Shown: in pieces, positions 1 to 6,564 of the stretch
Layout of the letters: every line of letters starts with the position of its first letter
Position numbering within the stretch: the first letter of the stretch is position 1
Assembly: GCA_913057815.1 (NCBI GenBank)
Contig: CAJXOV010000029.1
Coordinates: 1 to 11,316, forward strand
From: an uncultured Flavobacteriales bacterium
Lineage (GTDB): Bacteria > Bacteroidota > Bacteroidia > Flavobacteriales_D > Sanyastnellaceae
Length of the DNA: 11,316 bases
Reading direction: 5' to 3'
Translations under genes and position numbers: made by a program
Notes under the pieces: generated by a model
Databases searched by the model: none
What the model was told of the DNA's origin: nothing
Seen by the model: only the letters and a program-made list of their open reading frames with translations

Positions 1-280
1 GAATTAAATCCTTTTTTATTTGAAAGTCTAGAGCTGGAGGAAGAATTATTCCAATAATTATTTGAATCTGTTGAGAATTAAACTCTCCATTAACTTTAAA
101 TCCCTTTAAATCGCCAACAGAATAAGCGAACCTAAAATCAGACTCCTTTTTTAGACGTTTAATAGCTTTTATTAAAGGTTCGTTCTCAAACTTTATAGAA
201 AGTTCTTGACTTTTTAACTCTTGTCCTTTCAGGATATAACCAAAACAAAGAATAAGAATCAATAAGAATAATCTCCGCAT
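1..280 (-). CDS. Secreted STN-domain protein, N-terminal part (cut by window edge)
   Basis: I translated this frame by hand from an ATG at 280-278. It stays open for 93 codons to the window edge, so the C-terminus is missing. Residues 1-19 form a signal peptide (MRRLFLLILILCFGYILKG) with likely cleavage just before Gln20. Residues 27-93 resemble the secretin/TonB short N-terminal domain (STN): a start like LSIKFENEPLIKAIKRL, then a FxFAYS segment, then a second repeat half. In Bacteroidota this domain opens SusC/FecA-like TonB-dependent receptors and carboxypeptidase-regulatory-like outer membrane proteins, where it takes part in signalling across the periplasm. Which of these it is cannot be told from the fragment. 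It begins 21 bases after the stop of the ECF sigma factor on the same strand, so co-transcription is likely. The usual FecR anti-sigma gene is not between them. Confidence 0.72.
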   Translation of the reverse strand, partial: MRRLFLLILILCFGYILKGQELKSQELSIKFENEPLIKAIKRLKKESDFRFAYSVGDLKGFKVNGEFNSQQIQIIIGIILPPALDFQIKKDLI

Positions 281-301
281 AATTTAAGATAAGAATCTTT
301 T

Positions 302-817
302 TTAAAGTTTAACCCCTAAAATTTCATTTAGAATATAGATTGCCTTGCTCATCCTCTTCTCAATAGCTTTTACACTTAACCCTAATCTTTCTGCTATTTC
401 CTTATACTTTAAGCCTTCTATACGGTTCATTAAGAAGACCTCTCTACTTCCTTCTGGGATTTTAGCCAAAGCATCATTGAGTTTTATTTCATACTCTTTT
501 TTTATCAACTGAAACTCCGGATTCTCAAATTCTGAAGACACTTCTAACTGGCCCTGAAACTTATATTTTAATTGATTCCTTTTTAACTGATTAATTGTAG
601 TGTTGTTAGCAATCGTATACAAGTAACTTTTAACTGTACTCTTTTTTATTGACCCTCGATTTTCCCACAATTTAACAAATGCATCTTGAGCCAAATCTTC
701 AGCCATGCCAGAGTCACCCACTTTAAAATAAATGAAGTTCTTTATAGCTTTAAAGTATTCCTCAAAAAGAGATTTAAACTCAGAACTAGTTAAAACGATA
801 TTTGTCTCCTTTTCCAT
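302..817 (-). CDS. ECF-type RNA polymerase sigma factor (Bacteroidetes expansion type)
   Basis: This 171-residue protein has the two-domain layout of an extracytoplasmic-function sigma factor and would direct RNA polymerase to a small regulon, often for outer-membrane nutrient uptake. Region 2 spans about residues 15-83, with the core-binding and -10-recognition helix around AEDLAQDAFVKLWENR (39-54). Region 4 spans about 108-165, with the helix-turn-helix YKEIAERLGLSVKAIEKRMSKAI split across 138-160 for -35 recognition. There is no extra C-terminal domain. Length is normal for the family. The ATG at 817 is the only reasonable start, since the next Met is residue 38, inside region 2. Its neighbour downstream is an STN-domain secreted protein; tdh lies divergently upstream. 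These sigma factors are usually held by a FecR-type anti-sigma factor, but none is seen in the window. Confidence 0.93.
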   Translation of the reverse strand: MEKETNIVLTSSEFKSLFEEYFKAIKNFIYFKVGDSGMAEDLAQDAFVKLWENRGSIKKSTVKSYLYTIANNTTINQLKRNQLKYKFQGQLEVSSEFENPEFQLIKKEYEIKLNDALAKIPEGSREVFLMNRIEGLKYKEIAERLGLSVKAIEKRMSKAIYILNEILGVKL

Positions 818-829
818 ATTCGCTCGCCT

Positions 830-863
830 AAAATATATACAAATGGCCTCCTTATTATGTCAA
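830..863 (-). promoter_or_regulatory. Candidate promoter of the ECF sigma gene
   Basis: On the minus strand TTGACA (863-858) is followed by TATATTTT (837-830). From TTG to the second box the spacer is 23 bases, within the 17-23 reported for the Bacteroidetes -33 (TTG) / -7 (TAnnTTTG) promoter; the -7 box has one mismatch, in its last base. Shifted by two bases, the same region also reads as a near-canonical TTGACA-N18-TATATA. Transcription would start only a few bases before the ATG at 817, so the leader would be very short. This comes from motif reading alone. Confidence 0.35.
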
Positions 864-925
864 TAATAAATCAATATTAGAAATGTAAAAATATGCGTGA
901 GTAAAATCAAGTTTTCAAAATCAGG

Positions 926-951
926 AATAAATCATAATTTATTTACTTTTA
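926..951 (+). promoter_or_regulatory. Candidate -7 element and AT-rich dyad upstream of tdh
   Basis: TACTTTTA (944-951) matches the Bacteroidetes -7 consensus TAnnTTTG except for the last base and sits 17 bases before the TTG start of tdh. I see no good TTTG at the expected -33 distance. Directly upstream is a 7-bp inverted repeat, AATAAAT-cata-ATTTATT (926-943). In such AT-rich DNA the dyad may be chance. The remainder of the divergent region 818-968 shows nothing else I can support. Confidence 0.22.
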
Positions 952-968
952 CCTAAAATTCTAGAAAC

Positions 969-1928
969 TTGAGAAAAGCGTTAGTAATAGGGGCAGCAGG
1001 CCAGATAGGGACAGAGCTAACATACAGATTGTCTGAGGAATTAGGCACTGATAACGTAATCGCATCGGATATCAGTGAGCTTTATTTTGAAGATCAACCG
1101 AACATAAGAACAGTTATTTTGGATGTTTTAGACTTTGAACTTTTAAAATCAACAATACTTGATAACGATATTTCTGAAGTTTACCATTTAGCTGCTACTC
1201 TCTCAGCAAATGCTGAGAAAAATCCTGGCTTTTCTTGGCACTTAAACATGCAAAGCTTACTAAACATCTTAAACTTAGCTAAGGAAGGACATATCTCCAA
1301 AATTTTCTGGCCAAGTAGCGTAGCTGTTTTTGGAACAGATACACCAAAAGAAAATACCCCGCAGTTTACTTTAATGAATCCTAACACTGTTTATGGCATT
1401 TCAAAATCTGCTGGAGAAAACTGGTGCAATTATTACTATGAAAAATATGGCGTAGATGTAAGAAGCCTAAGGTTCCCCGGATTACTCGGATATAAATCAG
1501 ACCCAGGAGGTGGAACCACCGATTATGCACTTTGGGCACTTAAAAACTCATCGAACAATCTTCCTTATGTCTCTTTCTTAAGTCGGGAAACAACACTTCC
1601 AATGATGCACATGGAAGACGCTATCGATGGGATAATTCAACTTATGAATGTTCCAAATAGTGATATTAAAATACGAACCTCGTATAATATCTCTAGTGTA
1701 AGTTTCTCACCAACAGAATTAGAAAAAGAAATTCAAAAGACAATCCCGGCTTTTAAAATCTCTTACGAACCAGATTTCAGACAGAGTATTGCAGATTCAT
1801 GGCCACATTCTATTGATGATAGTTTGGCAAGAAATGACTGGAATTGGAATCCTAAATATAATTTCGAATCCCTCGTAAAGAATATTATTGAAGGTTTTAA
1901 AAAAAAAGTCCTGATTGTAACTAGATAA
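969..1928 (+). CDS. tdh: L-threonine 3-dehydrogenase, SDR (epimerase-like) type
   Basis: This 319-residue protein is an extended short-chain dehydrogenase. It would oxidise L-threonine with NAD+ to 2-amino-3-ketobutyrate in the cytoplasm, the first step of threonine breakdown to glycine and acetyl-CoA; its usual partner, 2-amino-3-ketobutyrate CoA ligase (kbl), is not in the window. The Rossmann motif GAAGQIG is at 8-14, the acidic NAD-binding residue probably D34, the catalytic Ser around 116-117, and the YxxxK pair is Y142/K146. The segment DPGGGTTDYALWAL (178-191) and LPMMHMEDAIDGII (210-223) are typical of bacterial SDR-type threonine dehydrogenases rather than sugar epimerases. The start is TTG at 969, chosen because the family begins a few residues before the Rossmann glycines and no ATG is available. 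No Shine-Dalgarno sequence precedes it. A run of nine A (1899-1907) lies just before the C-terminal VLIVTR. Confidence 0.9.
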   Translation: MRKALVIGAAGQIGTELTYRLSEELGTDNVIASDISELYFEDQPNIRTVILDVLDFELLKSTILDNDISEVYHLAATLSANAEKNPGFSWHLNMQSLLNILNLAKEGHISKIFWPSSVAVFGTDTPKENTPQFTLMNPNTVYGISKSAGENWCNYYYEKYGVDVRSLRFPGLLGYKSDPGGGTTDYALWALKNSSNNLPYVSFLSRETTLPMMHMEDAIDGIIQLMNVPNSDIKIRTSYNISSVSFSPTELEKEIQKTIPAFKISYEPDFRQSIADSWPHSIDDSLARNDWNWNPKYNFESLVKNIIEGFKKKVLIVTR

Positions 1929-1964
1929 TAACTTTTCCGTAGAAGAGACATATAGTTCTTCCAT

Positions 1965-2864
1965 ATGAAAAGTGTTCTAAGTAGTCAATTAATTTCCATT
2001 TGTGCAGCCATTTCTATCCTTGTTGGCTCGCTTTACTATTTTTCAGACACTGTCAAAAATCATGTAGATGACTCTGGAATGCGTCAGGGACACTGGGTAA
2101 TCACAGGGTCTATGGTTAACAATCCCGATTTCGAATCTGATGATATTGTGGAAGAAGGTTCTTATGAAAACGACAAAAAAGCTGGAATCTGGAACAAATT
2201 CTATCCAGACGGAAAAATCAGAAGTCAAATCACATACAAAAATGACAAACCCATAGGAGAATACACCTTATACTATGACAACGGAATAGTCGAGGAATCT
2301 GGAAACTGGCAGAGAAATAAAAATATAGGTGAGTTTCAAAGAAATTACTCCAATGGAAACCCGCATCAGAGATTTGCTTTTTCAGACTCAGGCAAAAGAA
2401 ACGGAAAGCAAACATATTTTCATGAAAATGGAAGCATAGCACTTTTGGTAGAATTAGTGAATGGGAAGGAATCTGGAATAATGAAAAGGTATGACGAAAA
2501 AGGAGAACTTTCTGAAGAAAAATCCTTTGACAATGGTCAATTCATAGCTGGTACTACTAAATCTCATCAAGAATTACCCGAGAAGTTTATACCACCTCCT
2601 GCAGAAATTGAAAAAAATTCAGATGTAATTCCGAGTCCTCCTAAATCAGAAGAGAGTGAAACCAATTCAGCTCATCACTTCCAACAAAACGGACATAACA
2701 TCTTATACGATAAGAATAATAGCATTTCTCAAACAGGATTTTTCAAAGAAGGAAAACTGTGGAATGGGAAATGGTTCAAGTATAATGTAAACGGAATTCT
2801 ACTCAGAGTAGACATCTATAGAAATGGAAAATTCATTGGTCACGGTGTTCTAGAACAAGAATAA
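1965..2864 (+). CDS. Membrane-anchored MORN-repeat (YwqK-like) protein
   Basis: The 299-residue protein has an N-terminal hydrophobic segment (about 9-27) acting as an anchor or uncleaved signal, then repeats of the MORN/YwqK type with the pattern GxYxNxKxxGxWxxYYxNGxI. I see repeats at roughly 63-86, 88-110, 112-134, 138-160 and 163-186, then a proline- and charge-rich linker (about 205-232), and a last pair at 243-299 ([23 protein letters not shown]). Such proteins are common in Bacteroidota and often labelled antitoxin-like or hypothetical; their function is mostly unknown and no toxin gene is adjacent, so I would not call this an antitoxin. The bulk is likely periplasmic. It follows tdh by 36 bases on the same strand and is closed by a strong terminator, so the two may share a transcript, although their functions show no link. 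Confidence 0.8.
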   Translation: MKSVLSSQLISICAAISILVGSLYYFSDTVKNHVDDSGMRQGHWVITGSMVNNPDFESDDIVEEGSYENDKKAGIWNKFYPDGKIRSQITYKNDKPIGEYTLYYDNGIVEESGNWQRNKNIGEFQRNYSNGNPHQRFAFSDSGKRNGKQTYFHENGSIALLVELVNGKESGIMKRYDEKGELSEEKSFDNGQFIAGTTKSHQELPEKFIPPPAEIEKNSDVIPSPPKSEESETNSAHHFQQNGHNILYDKNNSISQTGFFKEGKLWNGKWFKYNVNGILLRVDIYRNGKFIGHGVLEQE

Positions 2865-2892
2865 TTTCCACTCACATATTAAAATATTTGAT

Positions 2893-2930
2893 AGGCATGT
2901 TTTGAATAATAAAAAACATGCCTTCTTTTT
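2893..2930 (+). terminator. Intrinsic terminator after the MORN-repeat gene
   Basis: AGGCATGTTTT (2893-2903) and AAAACATGCCT (2913-2923) form a perfect 11-bp stem around a 9-base loop (2904-2912), followed at once by the T-rich tail TCTTTTT (2924-2930). It lies 28 bases after the stop of the MORN gene and 22 bases before the ATG of cysS. It separates the two transcription units and rules against any cysS start upstream of the tail. Confidence 0.85.
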
Positions 2931-2952
2931 ACTTTTTCACTTTCTTTGTTAC

Positions 2953-4422
2953 ATGCAAAATCAGCTATTTATCCAAAACAGCTTAACTCGAAAAAAGGAG
3001 CTATTTAAACCAATTTCAGAACCTAATGTAGGAATGTACGTTTGTGGGCCCACTGTTTATAGTGATGTTCACTTAGGAAATGTGAGAACATTTCTGTCAT
3101 TTGACATAGTCTTTAGATACTTAAAATTTATCGGCTATAAGGTTAGATACGTAAGAAACATCACAGATGTAGGTCATTTAGTAGGAGATGGTGATGAAGG
3201 CGAAGATAAAATTGCCAAAAAAGCTAAACTAGATAACATAGAACCAATGGAAGTGGTTCAAAAATACACCAATGGATTCCATAGTGTTATGCGGTTATTT
3301 AACATTCAAGATCCTTCCATAGAGCCTTCTGCTACTGGTCATATAATGGAACAAATAGAAATGATTCAAGAAATTATAAAGAATGGTTTCGCTTATGAGT
3401 CTAATGGGTCAGTATATTTTGATGTAAAAAAGTACAATGCTACCCATGATTATGGAACACTTTCGGGAAGAAATATTGAAGATTTAATCTCTAACACAAG
3501 AGAGTTGGACGGACAGTCAGAAAAAAGAGACTCTTTAGATTTTGCTCTTTGGAAAAAAGCTGATCCACATCATCTAATGAGGTGGAATTCCCCCTGGAGC
3601 GTAGGATTTCCAGGCTGGCATTTAGAGTGTTCTGTAATGAGCACGAAATACCTAGGCGAAAAATTTGATATTCACGGAGGAGGAATGGATTTAAAATTCC
3701 CTCATCATGAATGTGAAATAGCTCAAAATGTGGGGTCAAATGGAAAGTCACCCGTTAATTACTGGATTCATGGAAACATGCTTACTGTAAACGGAAAAAA
3801 AATGTCCAAATCTGAAGATAACGGCTTTACCCCTGAAGAACTAGTTACGGGTAATCACAAGCTTTTAGAAAAAGGATATAGCCCCATGACAGTTCGATTT
3901 TTCATGCTACAGAGTCATTACGGAAGCACTTTGGATTTCTCTAATGAAGCACTACAAGCTGCTGAAAAAGGATATAAAAAACTAGTCAATGCGCTTAAAA
4001 CGCTAAAGAAACTTAAGCCAAGCGAAAACTCGTCAGTACATGTAACAGAACTTAAAAACAAGTGTTACGCAGCTATGAATGACGATTTCAACACTCCGAT
4101 TCTTATATCCCATCTTTTTGAAGGTGTGAAAATAATTAATTCAATTCATGACGGATCAGCCAGTATTAATGATGAGAATTTAATAGGACTAAATAAGCTT
4201 ATGGATGAGTTCACCTATGACGTTTTAGGGTTTACCACAGAATCGTCTTCTTCTGATGGAAATGTGTTGGATGGCTTAATGGAACTAGTTATTGATTTAA
4301 GAAAACAAAGTAGAGAAGATAAAAACTGGAGTGTATCTGATAAAATAAGAGATCAATTAGCACAGTTAAATATCAAGATTAACGATTCTAAAGAAGGAAG
4401 CACCTGGAACCATGAGGAATAA
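2953..4422 (+). CDS. cysS: Cysteinyl-tRNA synthetase
   Basis: This 489-residue class I aminoacyl-tRNA synthetase charges tRNA-Cys with cysteine in the cytoplasm. Visible landmarks are [16 protein letters not shown] (28-43, holding the first zinc-ligand Cys31 and the HIGH-like HLGN), GWHLECS (222-228, Cys226), FPHHECE (249-255, likely zinc ligands His251 and Glu255), and KMSKS (283-287). The helical anticodon-binding region follows. Length is normal. The frame is open further upstream to a TTG at 2902, but that adds a hydrophobic, family-atypical 17-residue extension encoded inside the preceding terminator hairpin. The ATG at 2953 gives [18 protein letters not shown], which matches how the family begins, so I chose it. 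Its 3' end overlaps the next gene by 11 bases, giving a likely operon with the two peptidase-fold genes. Confidence 0.97.
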   Translation: MQNQLFIQNSLTRKKELFKPISEPNVGMYVCGPTVYSDVHLGNVRTFLSFDIVFRYLKFIGYKVRYVRNITDVGHLVGDGDEGEDKIAKKAKLDNIEPMEVVQKYTNGFHSVMRLFNIQDPSIEPSATGHIMEQIEMIQEIIKNGFAYESNGSVYFDVKKYNATHDYGTLSGRNIEDLISNTRELDGQSEKRDSLDFALWKKADPHHLMRWNSPWSVGFPGWHLECSVMSTKYLGEKFDIHGGGMDLKFPHHECEIAQNVGSNGKSPVNYWIHGNMLTVNGKKMSKSEDNGFTPEELVTGNHKLLEKGYSPMTVRFFMLQSHYGSTLDFSNEALQAAEKGYKKLVNALKTLKKLKPSENSSVHVTELKNKCYAAMNDDFNTPILISHLFEGVKIINSIHDGSASINDENLIGLNKLMDEFTYDVLGFTTESSSSDGNVLDGLMELVIDLRKQSREDKNWSVSDKIRDQLAQLNIKINDSKEGSTWNHEE

Positions 4423-5416
4423 ACCCATTTTTAAAGTAATAGCCGTATTAGCAGTAGTTCTGTTTTTGTTTTTCATAGTTTTCTCTGCATTGCAAAGCAA
4501 GACTAGCGCAGTAAATCCGCCAAAGCAAAAGATTAAAAAGCACATTCAAGCTCCGACTTTTTCTTCTGATTCGGCATATACTTATATTCAAAAACAAGTT
4601 GATTTTGGTCCAAGAAACCCAAATTCCGTTCCAGCTAAGGAATGTGGAGATTGGTTGATTGATAAACTCAGTGAATTCGGAGCCAACATCATTACTCAAG
4701 AAGACATAGTAACAGCATATGACGACACTAAGCTGAATATGAGAAACATAATAGCTGAGTTTCAACCTGAGAAATCTAAACGAGTTCTTTTATATGCTCA
4801 TTGGGATACTAGACCCTTTGCAGATAAAGACACTGTGAGAATTAATGAGCCTATAGACGGAGCTAATGATGGAGGGAGCGGTGTTGGAGTTCTTTTAGAA
4901 GTAGCTAGAGCGTTGCAAAACAACCCAACAGATTACGGAATAGATATCATACTTTTTGATTCAGAAGATTATGGGAGACCAACTTATGCTTCAGGTTCAA
5001 ATTATAAAGATTGGTGTCTCGGAAGTCAATATTGGGCTAGAACACCACATAAAAAAAATTACAGAGCTAAATATGGGATTCTGTTAGATATGGTAGGAGG
5101 CAAAAACGCAGCATTTCCAAGAGAAGGAACTTCGCTTCAATATGCTGAAAATGTCGTAGATAAAATTTGGAAATCAGCCTCATCTTTAGGTCATGATGGT
5201 CTATTTCAAAGAGATCAATCAAATCCAACCACTGATGATCACCTATTTGTGAATGCAGTAGGAATACCATCAGCAGCTATCGTAGAATTCCACGTGCATC
5301 AAATGGGTGGATATGGAAAATTCCACCACACTCATCAGGACAATATGGATAACATATCCAAAGAGACTCTACAAGCCGTAGGAGATGTAGTTATGGATGT
5401 AATTTATAATGAGTAA
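4412..5416 (+). CDS. Glutaminyl-peptide cyclotransferase-like M28-fold zinc enzyme, membrane-anchored
   Basis: The 334-residue protein has a short basic N-terminus and one hydrophobic anchor (about 8-27), then an M28-type zinc hydrolase fold that should face the periplasm. Metal-site motifs are AHWDTRP (129-135), GANDGGSG (150-157, Asp153), LFDSEDYG (181-188, the Glu185/Asp186 pair), ILLDMVGG (223-230, Asp226) and HHTHQDNMD (305-313, His308). The phrases WCLGSQYWA and [12 protein letters not shown] closely resemble bacterial type II glutaminyl cyclases known from oral Bacteroidota, which turn N-terminal Gln of exported proteins into pyroglutamate. That makes cyclase more likely than aminopeptidase, but the fold is shared and sequence reading alone cannot settle it. 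The start at 4412 overlaps the cysS end by 11 bases, suggesting coupled translation; the next gene begins three bases after its stop. Confidence 0.87.
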   Translation: MRNKPIFKVIAVLAVVLFLFFIVFSALQSKTSAVNPPKQKIKKHIQAPTFSSDSAYTYIQKQVDFGPRNPNSVPAKECGDWLIDKLSEFGANIITQEDIVTAYDDTKLNMRNIIAEFQPEKSKRVLLYAHWDTRPFADKDTVRINEPIDGANDGGSGVGVLLEVARALQNNPTDYGIDIILFDSEDYGRPTYASGSNYKDWCLGSQYWARTPHKKNYRAKYGILLDMVGGKNAAFPREGTSLQYAENVVDKIWKSASSLGHDGLFQRDQSNPTTDDHLFVNAVGIPSAAIVEFHVHQMGGYGKFHHTHQDNMDNISKETLQAVGDVVMDVIYNE

Positions 5417-5419
5417 GCC

Positions 5420-6466
5420 ATGAAAAAAGTAGACATAAAGTTACTGAACACCATTTGTAAAACCCCGGGAGCTCCAGGTTTTGAAAAACCTATTAGAGAC
5501 TTTATTCTCTCTCAGGTAGAAGGTTTAGGAGATAAGATCAGCGTGGACAACATGGGTAACATTACTGTCCTAAAAAAAGGGAAAAGTCGTAAAAAGGTAA
5601 TGGTAGCGGCTCATATGGATGAAATTGGCTTTATAGTCACTCATATAAACGATGAAGGTTATCTTCACTTTCATACGCTAGGCGGATTTGATCCTAAGAC
5701 TCTTACTGCACAGCGAGTATTAGTGCATGGAAAATCCGATTTAATCGGAGTAATGGGTGCCAAACCTATCCATATTATGTCTCCTGAAGAAAGAAATAAA
5801 AATCCGAAAATATCTGATTTCTATATTGACTTAGGACTACCTGTTGATGAAGTAAAGAAACTCGTAAAAGTAGGTGACCCCATTACTCGAGAGAGGGAAT
5901 TAATAGAAATGGGAGACTGTATCAACTGCAAATCACTTGACAACAGAATTTCTGTCTACATTCTTATTGAAACGCTGAAAAAAGTCAAAAAACTGCCATA
6001 CGATCTATATGCTGTGTTTACTGTTCAAGAAGAAATTGGCATAAGAGGAGCCAATGTGGCTACTCAAGAGATCCAACCAGATTTCGGAATATGCTTAGAC
6101 ACTACTATTGCTTTTGACACACCTGGTTCAGCTGCACATAATAAAATCACCAAGTTAGGCTCGGGAACTGCTATCAAAATAATGGATTCTAGAACTGTCT
6201 GTGATTATAGAATGGTCGAATTCATGAAAGATGTAGCGGAGAAAAACAAAATCACTTGGCAACCGGAAATTCTCACCGCTGGAGGAACTGATACTTCTGC
6301 CCTTCAGCAAATGACGGCTGGAGGATCAATAGCAGGAGCTATCTCAATTCCAACTAGAAATATCCATCAAGTAATAGAAATGGTTCATTCTCAAGATGTA
6401 ATAGGTTCTGTCCTTTTACTTTCTGCTTGTTTAGAAAATCTTCATAAGCACAACTGGAGTCATTGA
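5420..6466 (+). CDS. M42 family aminopeptidase (glutamyl aminopeptidase / FrvX-like)
   Basis: This 348-residue cytoplasmic metallo-aminopeptidase has every expected M42 landmark: AAHMDEIGF (63-71; metal ligand His65 and Asp67), KSLDNR (171-176; bridging Asp174), VQEEIGIRGA (202-211; catalytic Glu204 and ligand Glu205), CLDTT (225-229; Asp227) and TRNIHQ (312-317; His316). The central insert typical of the family (about 70-165) is the separate lid/oligomerisation domain. Members form large dodecameric peptidases that trim N-terminal residues from short peptides, and some were once mislabelled endoglucanase M; exact substrate preference cannot be read here. There is no signal peptide. It starts three bases after the glutaminyl cyclase stop and probably belongs to the cysS transcript. 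Length and motif order are normal, with no sign of damage. Confidence 0.94.
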   Translation: MKKVDIKLLNTICKTPGAPGFEKPIRDFILSQVEGLGDKISVDNMGNITVLKKGKSRKKVMVAAHMDEIGFIVTHINDEGYLHFHTLGGFDPKTLTAQRVLVHGKSDLIGVMGAKPIHIMSPEERNKNPKISDFYIDLGLPVDEVKKLVKVGDPITRERELIEMGDCINCKSLDNRISVYILIETLKKVKKLPYDLYAVFTVQEEIGIRGANVATQEIQPDFGICLDTTIAFDTPGSAAHNKITKLGSGTAIKIMDSRTVCDYRMVEFMKDVAEKNKITWQPEILTAGGTDTSALQQMTAGGSIAGAISIPTRNIHQVIEMVHSQDVIGSVLLLSACLENLHKHNWSH

Positions 6467-6564
6467 TTTAACTAATACCCACGTGTTAGGAAACTTAGCT
6501 TAAGTCCTTATCCTACACCGAACAAATTCGTTTCTTTATTCGTTAGTAGCTTCATACGCTAATA
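6467..6564 (+). other. 98-base gap with a small hairpin, probable operon boundary
   Basis: Between the M42 peptidase and the histidine kinase there is a small dyad: AGG (6488-6490), ACTTA (6493-6497), a 3-base loop, TAAGT (6501-6505) and CCT (6506-6508), giving 8 pairs with a two-base bulge. It lacks a T tract, so it is not a good intrinsic terminator. A T-rich stretch follows at 6531-6541 without a strong stem. I find no convincing -33/-7 promoter for the kinase, though a new promoter or a processed leader in this gap is plausible. Confidence 0.25.

Noticed and set aside
926-943. Operator upstream of tdh (AATAAAT-cata-ATTTATT)
   Set aside because: In such AT-rich DNA a 7-bp dyad with almost only A and T is expected by chance; noted but not claimed as a regulator site.
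1965-2864. Toxin-antitoxin module around the YwqK-like protein
   Set aside because: There is no toxin-like partner on either side; the antitoxin label for such repeat proteins is weakly founded.
2902-2952. N-terminal extension of cysS starting at TTG 2902
   Set aside because: It is encoded inside a terminator stem-loop, is hydrophobic and unlike CysS N-termini; the ATG at 2953 fits the family.
4448-4765. 105-codon minus-strand open frame opposite the glutaminyl cyclase
   Set aside because: It is antisense to a well-supported gene and its Cys/Tyr/Ile-rich translation has no family features.
6488-6508. Intrinsic terminator after the M42 peptidase
   Set aside because: The stem is short and bulged and no T tract follows; kept only as a small hairpin in the gap.
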